Of a stretch of 64,000 nucleotides of DNA, positions 51,888-60,392 are shown in pieces. Each line of letters opens with the position of its first letter. The first letter of the stretch is position 1. Where the stretch lies: positions 310,001 through 374,000 of the forward strand of contig NZ_FOJI01000001.1 in the NCBI RefSeq assembly GCF_900111235.1, read 5' to 3'. This stretch comes from [Clostridium] fimetarium. GTDB taxonomy: Bacteria; Bacillota; Clostridia; Lachnospirales; Lachnospiraceae. Below the pieces are notes generated by a model. That model saw only the letters and a program-made list of their open reading frames with translations. It was not told the origin of the DNA and ran no database searches. A program made the translations under genes and the position numbers.

Positions 51888-52730
51888 ATGGATATTTTCA
51901 ATCTTGGAGAACAGATCCTTGACCTTCTGGAGATGGTATTTGGTTTTTGGAACAATCAGATAGCACTTGTATTTTCATTGCTCGGTCAGTCGCCCGTGGA
52001 TTTTAAGGGCGGCGGTCCATGGGCAGTCATTGAAGGAATAGAACCTATCTTCGTTGGAGTAGGTTCATCTCTGGTAGTACTGTTTTTTGTCATTGGATTT
52101 TGTTCGGAAAGCGTAGACATTCGGGAAGAAATGCGATTTGAAGTTATTTTAAAAATGATGATTCGAGTTGGAATTTCTGAATGGCTGGTAGTAAATAACG
52201 TAACGATTATGAAGGCATTTTTTACATCGATAGGCAATTTGGTTGGATTAATGACGCAAGGAAATATTCCGACACTTTCTATTGATAGTGCACAGGCAGA
52301 TGTGATATCAAATCTCGGCTTTGGAGCCAGTTTGATTATGCTGATACTAGCGGCACTGTTATCCATAATCATTATTATCTGTGGGTTTTTTCTGATATAC
52401 ACTGTTTACTTTAGATTCTTGAAGATATTAGTAATCGTACCTTTAGGAGCTATTGCATTTTCAACAGTAGGTGGAAACAGAAATATCAATCATACTGCCG
52501 TAACGTATGCAAAGTACTTTTTATCGGTGGTATTGGAAGCTGTAACAATGGCATTATCAATTCTTGTTTGTAATGCATTCATTAGTGCAGGACTACCGAC
52601 ATTTACAGAAAATTATGCAGATTGGGCACAGACACTTATTTATTTATGTGAGATGACATTTACAATTGCAATGACAGTCGGAAGTGTGAAAGGTGCACAG
52701 AACTTAACCAGTAGGGCATTAGGATTATAG
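51888..52730 (+). CDS. VirB6/TrbL-like membrane channel protein
   Basis: 280 aa with about six or seven hydrophobic segments (SLVVLFFVIGFC; ASLIMLILAALLSIIIIICG; VTMALSILVCNAFI). Size and position between Maff2 and PrgI fit the VirB6 role, forming the inner-membrane part of the transfer pore. GAGGTGAG before the ATG at 51888. Confidence 0.75.
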   Translation: MDIFNLGEQILDLLEMVFGFWNNQIALVFSLLGQSPVDFKGGGPWAVIEGIEPIFVGVGSSLVVLFFVIGFCSESVDIREEMRFEVILKMMIRVGISEWLVVNNVTIMKAFFTSIGNLVGLMTQGNIPTLSIDSAQADVISNLGFGASLIMLILAALLSIIIIICGFFLIYTVYFRFLKILVIVPLGAIAFSTVGGNRNINHTAVTYAKYFLSVVLEAVTMALSILVCNAFISAGLPTFTENYADWAQTLIYLCEMTFTIAMTVGSVKGAQNLTSRALGL

Positions 52731-52742
52731 GAAGGAGCAGTT

Positions 52743-53138
52743 ATGGAGACATTGGCATTAAAGACACAATGGGGAAGTACGGAACAGGTACAACTTGAAA
52801 TTAATAATTACCTGGATAATAACGGTATGTATATAGGGATTATGACTAGCTCGGATTATCCAGAACCATATGGAGATATGACAGTCAATCTAGATAGCAA
52901 AGCACCAGATTATTGCGGCTATATTGACACCAATAATATGCCAGAGTTAGCAAAGTTCATAGAGGACAATGATATTGGGGAGTTTACAGGGCTTACGAAA
53001 TGTAGCGGCTTTTGTGAATATCCCCTTTATTTATTTAATCCAGAGAAACTTCGTCAGTTATGTCCAGATGGGATGGAAGCTTATGAACGAAGTATTGGAG
53101 CTACGAAAGCACCAGAAATGAAAGAAAAGGCAAGATAA
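52743..53138 (+). CDS. DUF4313-like protein
   Basis: 131 aa, soluble and acidic, with Tyr- and Asp-rich strands (GDMTVNLDSKAPDYCGYIDT; YPLYLFNPEKLRQ). DUF4313 genes sit at this place in Tn1549-like transfer operons; function unknown. Confidence 0.7.
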   Translation: METLALKTQWGSTEQVQLEINNYLDNNGMYIGIMTSSDYPEPYGDMTVNLDSKAPDYCGYIDTNNMPELAKFIEDNDIGEFTGLTKCSGFCEYPLYLFNPEKLRQLCPDGMEAYERSIGATKAPEMKEKAR

Positions 53139-53152
53139 ACGGAGGTGAGGTT

Positions 53153-53647
53153 ATGGTAATTGAAGTCAACAAGGATGTTGATAGATATCAGGAGTCAGTG
53201 GCATTTGGATTATCTGCAAAACAGCTTATATTTTCAGCAGCAAGTTTGATTAGTGGATCAGGGATTGTCTTATTACTGTATCCCTATATCGGAATTACTG
53301 GAAGTGCGTATGTGGCAATACCAGTGGTAGCACCAATTGCACTTGGAGGATTTTATTCCTATAACGGAATGAGCTTTTACAATGTGATGCAAAGAAAGCT
53401 GCATATGATGTTTGGAAACAAAGCATTGGTCTACGTATCCACTGAGAGCGAAGCATCAATTAAAACTTATCAGGTAGTAGAGGTGGGGAAATGCAAGAAA
53501 TCAGTAAGGCCAGTAGAGCAGAATCAAAATAAAAAACAGGAGGAATTTGAGGCTATGAAGAAGAAAATGAAGAGCATAATGATTGGCTGTATTGCAGCAG
53601 TTGCGCTTGCAGTAGCAGGAACAGTAGTATATAAAATTTTTCATTAG
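53153..53647 (+). CDS. PrgI family (VirB3-like) membrane protein
   Basis: 164 aa. The PrgI opening (EVNKDVDRYQESVAFGLSAK) and two central hydrophobic segments (SLISGSGIVLLLYPYIGI; YVAIPVVAPIALGGF) are typical. Here the tail carries an extra basic linker and a third hydrophobic segment (IGCIAAVALAVAGTVVY). VirB4 follows, as expected. Confidence 0.82.
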   Translation: MVIEVNKDVDRYQESVAFGLSAKQLIFSAASLISGSGIVLLLYPYIGITGSAYVAIPVVAPIALGGFYSYNGMSFYNVMQRKLHMMFGNKALVYVSTESEASIKTYQVVEVGKCKKSVRPVEQNQNKKQEEFEAMKKKMKSIMIGCIAAVALAVAGTVVYKIFH

Positions 53648-53695
53648 TAACACGTAAATATTGTTATACCTTTATCAAGAGGTCGGACAATCCAG

Positions 53696-53741
53696 GCATT
53701 AGCCGGGAAGTTCCGGCTAGTGCATTTTAATGTAAAATGCA
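53696..53741 (+). promoter_or_regulatory. Two mutually exclusive hairpins before virB4
   Basis: GCATTAGCCGG (53696-53706) pairs with CCGGCTAGTGC (53713-53723). TGCATTTTA (53721-53729) pairs with TAAAATGCA (53733-53741). The TGC at 53721-53723 is shared, so only one can form fully. AGAGAGG follows as ribosome binding site. Confidence 0.5.
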
Positions 53742-53760
53742 TAGAAAGAGAGGCAAATAG

Positions 53761-56136
53761 ATGAGTTTATTTTCAGACGGATTTAAGGAACTTAAAAAAG
53801 CAAGCGAACCGCTTTACAAAACGCCAAAGTCCATTCAGGAAACCATTGAAATTATGGCGGTGGCGGAAAATGGAATCTTTGAGGTGGCAAAGAACCGTTA
53901 TTCAAAGAGTTACCGCTTTCAGGATATTAATTATACCACCACAAAGGAGGAAGAGCAGATAGATGTATTTGAAAGATACTGTAAATTCCTCAATTCTCTT
54001 GATTGCAATTTTAAGATTACAATCAACAACAAGAATAAGAACATGGTGGATTTAAGAAAACTTGTGCTTCTACAATATAAGAAAGATGGATTTGATCATT
54101 TCCGTAAAACCTACAATGACATTATTGAGGACAAAATCAGAGAGGGCAGACAGGGAATAGAGCAGGAGAGATATTTAACGCTTACGATTGAACGTAAGAA
54201 TTTTGAAGAAGCAAAAGCCCAGTTTGCAACTTTGGAAGCAACAGTCCATAAGGCGTTTATTGAACTTGGAGCCGATATTGTTCCCCTTACAGGGAATGAA
54301 AGATTAAAGGTACTCTACGATTATTATCACTTAGGGAATGAAGAACAGTTTGAATTTGATTTGAAAGATTCAAAAATGGTGGGAGCTGATTTTACAAATG
54401 ATCTTTGCAATGGAATAGTGAAATACTTTCCGGAGCACTTTGAGGATGAGAGAAAATTCTGTAAGGCACTATTTATAAAGAAATATCCAAGCAGTTTATC
54501 TGATCGCTTTTTAAATGAAATCACAAGTCTTCCAGTACATTCTATTACTAGTATTGATGTAGTGCCAATTCCAAAGGATTTGACAACAAAGACTTTGCAG
54601 AAGAAATATCTTGGAATAGAAAGCGATATTATTAAGCAGCAAAGGGTACGAAATAAGAATAATGATTTTGCAACAGAAATCTCTTATGCAAAGAGAACGG
54701 AGAAGAAGGAAATTGAAGAAATCATGGATGATGTTAGAGAGAATGACCAGTGCCTGTTTTACGTAGCGGTTACGATTGTTCTTATGGCAGATTCTAAGAA
54801 GGAACTTGATAGTATCTGCGAAACAGTACAAACCATTGGAAAGCGTAATTCATGTACCATAGATGTACATTATTTAAAACAGAGAGAGGCATTAAATACT
54901 GCATTGCCAATTGGAGTAAGACAGGTGGAAACGATGAGAACCATGCTTACCCAGAGCCTTGCGGTTTTAATGCCTTTTAATGTTCAGGAACTGAATGATG
55001 TCGGCGGTAATTACTATGGAATCAATCAGGTTTCTAAGAATATTAATGTTGGTAATCGTAAGAAATTAATTAATGGTAATGGTTTTATATTCGGAGTACC
55101 TGGTTCGGGTAAGTCCTTCTTTGCAAAGCAGGAGATGGGAAATGTATTACTCAATACAGATGATGACATTATTATCGTGGATCCTATGAATGAGTATTTT
55201 GATATTGCTCATACATTCAAAGGAGTTGTAGTTAATATGTCAACTTACACGGATAACTACGTAAATCCACTTGATATGGATGTATGGAATTTAGATTTGA
55301 ATGATACGAAAGGTTGGATTCGAGATAAAGGTGAATTTATGCTGGGGCTTTGTGAACAGTGTATGGGAGATACTTTAAATTCCAGACAGAAATCAATTAT
55401 TGATCGATGTGTAAGAAAACTATATATCGATATTGCCAAAGCGAAAGAAAAGTATATTCCTATTATGTCTGATTTCTATCAGGTGTTGCTTGAACAGCCA
55501 GAGGATGAAGCAAAGGATATTGCATTATCTCTTGAATTATTTGTAAATGGTTCCTTGAATATCTTTAATCACCAGACCAATGTAGATATTGAAAATCGTT
55601 TTATTGTATATGGTATTCGTGATTTGGGAGCAGAACTTTCTCCGATTACCATGTTGGTTATGATGGAAAATATTCAGAATCGTATCATTGAAAATGCAAA
55701 GAATGGGAAAGCTACCTGGCTGTATCTGGATGAATTTCATGTTTTGTTAAATCGTGAATATTCTGCAAAATATCTTCAAGGGTTATGGAAGAAGGTAAGA
55801 AAGCAGGGCGGATTATGTACTGGTATTACCCAGAATGTAGTGGATTTGCTACAGAATTATGTGGCAACTACAATGCTTGCTAACTCAGAATTTGTTGCAT
55901 TACTGAAACAGGCTAATACAGATAGCTCTAAGTTAGCAGAAGTGATTGGAATCTCAGAAGCACAGCTTCGTTTTGTAACAAATACTTCAGCTGGCATGGG
56001 GTTAATTAAATGTGGTAGTGTGGTCATTCCTTTTGACAACACAATAAGTAAGGATACAGAACTATATAAGCTTTACAATACCAATATTCATGAAAAGATT
56101 GCTGAGGAGAAGGCGAAGAAGATGATGGTAGAATAG
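53761..56136 (+). CDS. VirB4-like type IV secretion ATPase
   Basis: 791 aa. The N-terminal domain (about 1-400) interacts with the membrane complex; the ATPase domain has Walker A FGVPGSGKSFF (about 447) and Walker B WLYLDEFHVLL (about 658), then QGLWKKVRKQGGLCTGITQN. It energises the conjugation channel. GAAAGAGAGG precedes the ATG. Confidence 0.92.
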   Translation: MSLFSDGFKELKKASEPLYKTPKSIQETIEIMAVAENGIFEVAKNRYSKSYRFQDINYTTTKEEEQIDVFERYCKFLNSLDCNFKITINNKNKNMVDLRKLVLLQYKKDGFDHFRKTYNDIIEDKIREGRQGIEQERYLTLTIERKNFEEAKAQFATLEATVHKAFIELGADIVPLTGNERLKVLYDYYHLGNEEQFEFDLKDSKMVGADFTNDLCNGIVKYFPEHFEDERKFCKALFIKKYPSSLSDRFLNEITSLPVHSITSIDVVPIPKDLTTKTLQKKYLGIESDIIKQQRVRNKNNDFATEISYAKRTEKKEIEEIMDDVRENDQCLFYVAVTIVLMADSKKELDSICETVQTIGKRNSCTIDVHYLKQREALNTALPIGVRQVETMRTMLTQSLAVLMPFNVQELNDVGGNYYGINQVSKNINVGNRKKLINGNGFIFGVPGSGKSFFAKQEMGNVLLNTDDDIIIVDPMNEYFDIAHTFKGVVVNMSTYTDNYVNPLDMDVWNLDLNDTKGWIRDKGEFMLGLCEQCMGDTLNSRQKSIIDRCVRKLYIDIAKAKEKYIPIMSDFYQVLLEQPEDEAKDIALSLELFVNGSLNIFNHQTNVDIENRFIVYGIRDLGAELSPITMLVMMENIQNRIIENAKNGKATWLYLDEFHVLLNREYSAKYLQGLWKKVRKQGGLCTGITQNVVDLLQNYVATTMLANSEFVALLKQANTDSSKLAEVIGISEAQLRFVTNTSAGMGLIKCGSVVIPFDNTISKDTELYKLYNTNIHEKIAEEKAKKMMVE

Positions 56137-56170
56137 AATTGTTTATATATGCTTGTTATGTTAAAATTGG

Positions 56171-56195
56171 TTCAGATGTCGATATGGCATCTGAA
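56171..56195 (+). terminator. Hairpin after virB4
   Basis: TTCAGATG (56171-56178) with CATCTGAA (56188-56195), 9-base loop, then an AT-rich stretch. Weak terminator or boundary of the inserted gene. Confidence 0.4.
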
Positions 56196-56226
56196 CTATA
56201 AATTTGAATTTGTGAGGGAGAATATC

Positions 56227-56880
56227 ATGTGGTATGATAACCTGTTTCTAGAATTAAAACAATTAAGAGATAATAAGCAAGCAGAGAAAATGTCTGCATA
56301 TATGCAAAATAAATATGATTTTTTAGGAATACCAAAACCTAAATTGAAAGAAATTGCAAAGCCATATTTAAAGGAAAGCAGAAAATACGATTTCGATTGG
56401 GAATTTGTTAATATCTGTTGGAATAAAGACTATCGAGAAGCACAATATATTGCAATTAACTATTTATCTATGAACTCAAAAAAGTTTACAGATAAGGATT
56501 TACCAAAACTAAAGCACTTGATAATAAATAAGTCATGGTGGGAAACTGTTGATTCACTTGATGCAATGGTTGGAAGTATTGTATTAAAGTATGAGGCTTT
56601 AGAAAAAACAATGTTGGAATGGTCGATTTCAGACAATATATGGTTAAAGCGTGTTTCAATAGACTTTCAACAAGAGTATGAAGAAAAGACCAATACAGAA
56701 TTGTTAGAAAAAATAATTAATAATAACTTGGGAAGTAATGAGTTTTTCGTAAACAAAGCAATCGGTTGGAGTTTGCGGGATTATAGTAAAGTCAATCCAG
56801 AATGGGTAAAGGGCTTTTTGGCTAAATACAAAGAGCAATTATCTACTTTAAGTATTAAGGAAGCAAGTAAATATCTTTAG
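56227..56880 (+). CDS. AlkD-like DNA alkylation repair protein
   Basis: 217 aa from the ATG at 56227 (GAGGGAG just before); the frame is open from 56149 without a ribosome binding site. HEAT-like helical repeats of the DNA alkylation repair family are clear (YREAQYIAINYLSM; WWETVDSLDAMVGSIVLK; FFVNKAIGWSLRDYSKVNPE), including the Trp and Asp residues used by AlkD to excise bulky alkylpurines without base flipping. It interrupts the virB4-NlpC/P60 order and looks like cargo. Confidence 0.82.
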   Translation: MWYDNLFLELKQLRDNKQAEKMSAYMQNKYDFLGIPKPKLKEIAKPYLKESRKYDFDWEFVNICWNKDYREAQYIAINYLSMNSKKFTDKDLPKLKHLIINKSWWETVDSLDAMVGSIVLKYEALEKTMLEWSISDNIWLKRVSIDFQQEYEEKTNTELLEKIINNNLGSNEFFVNKAIGWSLRDYSKVNPEWVKGFLAKYKEQLSTLSIKEASKYL

Positions 56881-56969
56881 AACGAAAGGCAAATTCCAAG
56901 TTGTCGGGACGTTAAATTCCAATTTTGTCATTTTGAACAAATGCAATACAACTAAATAATAATAAATTA

Positions 56970-57007
56970 GCCATTATGGAGTTATTAACTCTATAGTGGC
57001 ATTTTTT
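56970..57007 (+). terminator. Terminator before the NlpC/P60 gene
   Basis: GCCATTATGGAGTT (56970-56983) with AACTCTATAGTGGC (56987-57000), 14 bp with two wobbles, then TTTTTT. The ribosome binding site lies four bases further on. Confidence 0.8.
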
Positions 57008-57026
57008 ATGAAGGAAGGTGAACAAT

Positions 57027-58943
57027 GTGAAGATTAAAAAGGTGGATGATAAATCAATGATTATTCATACCAAGGAAAAGACCAAAATCCATATACATGA
57101 AAATAGAGATGCAAAGATTAAAGGTCATAACGTATATATGGTTGATCATTCGCCCATGAGTAAGGGCAGCACAACAAAGCAGATCGAGTCAGTGAATCAA
57201 GGTAAGAAGTCATTTCGCAAGAGTACCATTCATCAAAATAGATTACGCAACCTGAATCCAGTTTCTCAATACCGACAGAAGCTGAAAGATTCTAACCGTT
57301 CTGTAAAGGTTAAGAATTCTACGATTAAGAATGCAGGATTAATTAGTGCTAGTACAACGGTGAATCAGTTAGAAGGTGGAGAAGAAATACGAAATAGTGC
57401 AATGATTGCTTCCACTATAGCAAGACCAGTAACTGGTTCGGCTTCAAAAGGAGCAGCACTTTTTCGCAAGAAGGTTTTAGATGAGCGCAAAGCTAAGATT
57501 AAGAAGGTGGAAGCTGGAAAGAAACTTGGCAGGAAGAAGATTCGGGATACAGCTGCTGGTTCAGTACGAAAATTGGCTAAGGATTCTGCAAAGAAGGCAT
57601 CCAAAGATTCTGCTAAATTTGTGGCTAAAGAATCTGCTAAAGTTGGAGCAAAGGTAGCTGGAACAGCAACAGGGACTGCGGCAACAGGTCCGGCAGGACC
57701 ATTAATTGGATTGGCAGTGGGCGAAGCTGTTGGATTTAAGCTAGACAGAAATGATGTGAAACGAACAAATCGCAATAGAAAGTTAAAATTCTTTTTCGAT
57801 AAGTTGAAATCGGAGGACAATCAGACAGAAAGTTTTGCGAAACTTGTAAAAGATTTGATTTTTAAACAAGCATCTGTAGCAATTAAATACATTATCAAAT
57901 ATGTTGGAATTGCCTTGCTTATATTGTTTCTGTTAATTGCTGTAGCCGTTCTTCCGGTAATTTTGGTTATAGCAATTATCTACAATTCACCCCTTGCTAT
58001 ATTTTTTCCACCACTGGAAAGCGGAGACACGGTTATGTCTGTTACAAGCCAGTATGAAGCAGAATTCAATCGTGACGTAAATACGTTAGCAAGTAATCAT
58101 ACTGGATACGATGATGGAATTGTCGTATATGTGGATTATGAAGGTATGTCGGCAAGCCCATCAAACTATTATGACATCATGGCGGTATACATGGTGAAAT
58201 ATGGGGTGGGTGATACTGCAACAATTATGAATGATACATCGAAAGCAAAGCTTAAATCAGTTTTTGATGATATGTGCAGTTATACTACAACATCTGAAAC
58301 AGAAACAGTAGAAAATGAGGATGGAACGACAAGTTCAACAACGGTATTGCATGTCAATGTAACCTTGAAATCCTATAGAGATATGATTTCTATTTATAAC
58401 TTTAATTCGGATGAAGTTGAGTTACTTGAAATCACAATGGATCCGAAAAATCTTGCGTTGATTGGATATACAGGTGGTACTGGTGGTGGCAATGCTGTTT
58501 CAGAACTTTCACAGGCGGAGATTACTACAATAGTCAGTGGAATTACAGATGCAAAAGCAAAGCAGACATGTACTTATGCTCTTAACAAGGTGGGATATCC
58601 GTATAGTCAGGATTATCGTGACAGTGGAAACTATTATGATTGTTCTTCGCTGGCATATTATTCATGGAAGGCAGCAGGTATAGATATTAGCTATGGTGGA
58701 GCAACAACAGCAGCAGCGGAAGGTCAAGGGCTGGATGAGGCTGGAAAGACAGTTAGTTATGAAGAGATTCGACCAGGTGATTTGATATTTTACAGTTATT
58801 GCAGTAATGGGCGGTATAAGAATATCAGTCATGTAGCTATTTATGTAGGAAATGGTAAAGCAGTAGAAGCATTAAATGAAACGGTAGGCGTAATTTACCG
58901 TGATGTTAGCACAGGTAGTATTGTCATGATTGGAAGACCATAG
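57027..58943 (+). CDS. NlpC/P60 cell-wall hydrolase of the transfer system
   Basis: 638 aa from the GTG at 57027 (AAGGAAGG 57011-57018; an earlier GTG overlaps that site). A very basic N-terminal region (about 1-265) with Ala/Lys repeats (AKDSAKKASKDSAKFVAKES), a membrane segment (about 285-320), then an external domain and a C-terminal NlpC/P60 fold (about 515-638) with Cys in YYDCSSLAYYSW and His in NISHVAIYVGNG. It opens peptidoglycan for the mating channel, as CwlT does in Tn916, but lacks a lysozyme-like domain that I can see. Confidence 0.82.
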   Translation: MKIKKVDDKSMIIHTKEKTKIHIHENRDAKIKGHNVYMVDHSPMSKGSTTKQIESVNQGKKSFRKSTIHQNRLRNLNPVSQYRQKLKDSNRSVKVKNSTIKNAGLISASTTVNQLEGGEEIRNSAMIASTIARPVTGSASKGAALFRKKVLDERKAKIKKVEAGKKLGRKKIRDTAAGSVRKLAKDSAKKASKDSAKFVAKESAKVGAKVAGTATGTAATGPAGPLIGLAVGEAVGFKLDRNDVKRTNRNRKLKFFFDKLKSEDNQTESFAKLVKDLIFKQASVAIKYIIKYVGIALLILFLLIAVAVLPVILVIAIIYNSPLAIFFPPLESGDTVMSVTSQYEAEFNRDVNTLASNHTGYDDGIVVYVDYEGMSASPSNYYDIMAVYMVKYGVGDTATIMNDTSKAKLKSVFDDMCSYTTTSETETVENEDGTTSSTTVLHVNVTLKSYRDMISIYNFNSDEVELLEITMDPKNLALIGYTGGTGGGNAVSELSQAEITTIVSGITDAKAKQTCTYALNKVGYPYSQDYRDSGNYYDCSSLAYYSWKAAGIDISYGGATTAAAEGQGLDEAGKTVSYEEIRPGDLIFYSYCSNGRYKNISHVAIYVGNGKAVEALNETVGVIYRDVSTGSIVMIGRP

Positions 58944-58994
58944 TGACATAACCAGATTACAAATGTGCAAGTAAATAAAATATATATGAATAAC

Positions 58995-59020
58995 AGGGCA
59001 GAGCCAATAGGTTTTGCCCT
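58995..59020 (+). terminator. Hairpin before the 303-aa protein gene
   Basis: AGGGCAGAGCC (58995-59005) with GGTTTTGCCCT (59010-59020), 11 bp with two wobbles, four-base loop, then CTATTAG and the ribosome binding site TTGGAGG. Confidence 0.55.
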
Positions 59021-59041
59021 CTATTAGATTGGAGGCTATGT

Positions 59042-59953
59042 ATGGAACTAAATAATATGATATTAGTTACAGAGAACTGGAAGGGAAGAGAAATTAATTT
59101 TCTTCTAACAATTGAGGATTACAAAGAATCCGTAGTGTCAACGTTATATGCTTCACCATCAGAGACAGTGGATGCAATGATAGATTTATGTGAAAGTTGG
59201 AAAGATGCCGAGCACTGGGCAGAATTATATTTCACTTCAAATAAATCAATATCTGCTCGCTATTGTAATGGAGAAGAACAACTTCGTAAATTTCTATATG
59301 GATACTTTAATGATCCAGACAATACTTGGGAATTTGATGAAAAAAGATGCAGTGCAGCTAGTCTAGAGATTCTCAAAGGGATAGGAATAACAACGGATGG
59401 AAAAGGATCAGGAATTCAATACACCTATGAAGCGGTAATAAAAACCTTTGAACAGGGCGAAATTCTTCACAATTTTAATGGTTCAGATTATAGAGTGCTT
59501 GAGAAACTGGCGGCAAGAAACCTGATGTTGATGAATGAGCGTAATGGCGAGTTTATAGTTGCAATAGGTGTGAATTTTTATGTTCGACATCCTAAAGGCG
59601 ATATGCCAACTACCAATAGCATGGTGTATGGAATTGAATGGGATCATGGCATTTATTATAGTAAAACACCGTCAACAATAGATTTTAGAGAGATTAGAGA
59701 TAAGTATGGAGAAGTAAAAGAAGTGATTTCTTTACAGGATTTTAGAAATGAACTGGAAGATAAATTTCACTTTTATCGAAAGATCATAGATAGTCCTTTG
59801 CTTGAAACAGCTGTAAAGGAAACAGCACAAAACAGTATTTATGAAGTGTTTCAGACTGGTCGCGAGGAAGTCTTTCAGAAAAATATGAATGCTGGTATGT
59901 ATGACCGTAATTTCCTTGGGATACCAGAAACCAGTAGGGACATGGCACGATAG
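59042..59953 (+). CDS. 303-aa transfer-region protein, unknown
   Basis: Soluble, acidic. An opening of about 100 residues (TENWKGREINFLLTIEDYKE; LCESWKDAEHWAELYFTSN) resembles small accessory domains of ICE proteins, followed by SVVYGIEWDHGIYYSK-like strands. No catalytic motif recognised. Positioned between the wall hydrolase and the giant methylase/helicase gene. Confidence 0.55.
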   Translation: MELNNMILVTENWKGREINFLLTIEDYKESVVSTLYASPSETVDAMIDLCESWKDAEHWAELYFTSNKSISARYCNGEEQLRKFLYGYFNDPDNTWEFDEKRCSAASLEILKGIGITTDGKGSGIQYTYEAVIKTFEQGEILHNFNGSDYRVLEKLAARNLMLMNERNGEFIVAIGVNFYVRHPKGDMPTTNSMVYGIEWDHGIYYSKTPSTIDFREIRDKYGEVKEVISLQDFRNELEDKFHFYRKIIDSPLLETAVKETAQNSIYEVFQTGREEVFQKNMNAGMYDRNFLGIPETSRDMAR

Positions 59954-59987
59954 AGAAACTAACAATAAGAAGATGGAGGATTTTAAT

Positions 59988-60359
59988 ATGAGTAAATTAG
60001 CAGGTAATGATTTAATGAAGGATATGGAGTTTTTAATAAATGAACTTCACAAGGAATGGGATAGAAGTGGAGCAACAAAGGCTACTGTAATTATTGGAAT
60101 TGAAGAAGCAACAGAAGTTAATCAGACTTTAGCAGCTAAAATTATGGAAAAGCAGGAAATGCTTGAAAAAGATGAACTGTCTTTTAAGCAAAGCATTGGT
60201 CTTTCTAGAGAAAATTATATATTGCTCAGATTGGTTAAGAAGATTAAAGCAAAGGAAGATAAGACCAATGAAAAAGGTCTTGATATGGAGTTTTCTGTAC
60301 CTCTTGATAACGAAGAATATAAACTTTTTAAGAGTATGTTTAGCCCTAAGCTTGTGTAG
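59988..60359 (+). CDS. Small helical protein of the transfer region
   Basis: 123 aa from the ATG at 59988 (TGGAGG upstream); the longer frame from 59889 overlaps the previous gene. Helical (LMKDMEFLINELHKEWDRSG; QEMLEKDELSFKQSIGLSRE). No family recognised. Confidence 0.55.
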   Translation: MSKLAGNDLMKDMEFLINELHKEWDRSGATKATVIIGIEEATEVNQTLAAKIMEKQEMLEKDELSFKQSIGLSRENYILLRLVKKIKAKEDKTNEKGLDMEFSVPLDNEEYKLFKSMFSPKLV

Positions 60360-60392
60360 TGATTGGAAATACAATCAGGAAAGGAGCAGTTT

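Noticed and set aside
57365-57820. 151-codon minus-strand ORF opposite the NlpC/P60 gene
   Set aside because: Antisense of the Ala/Lys repeats, without a ribosome binding site.
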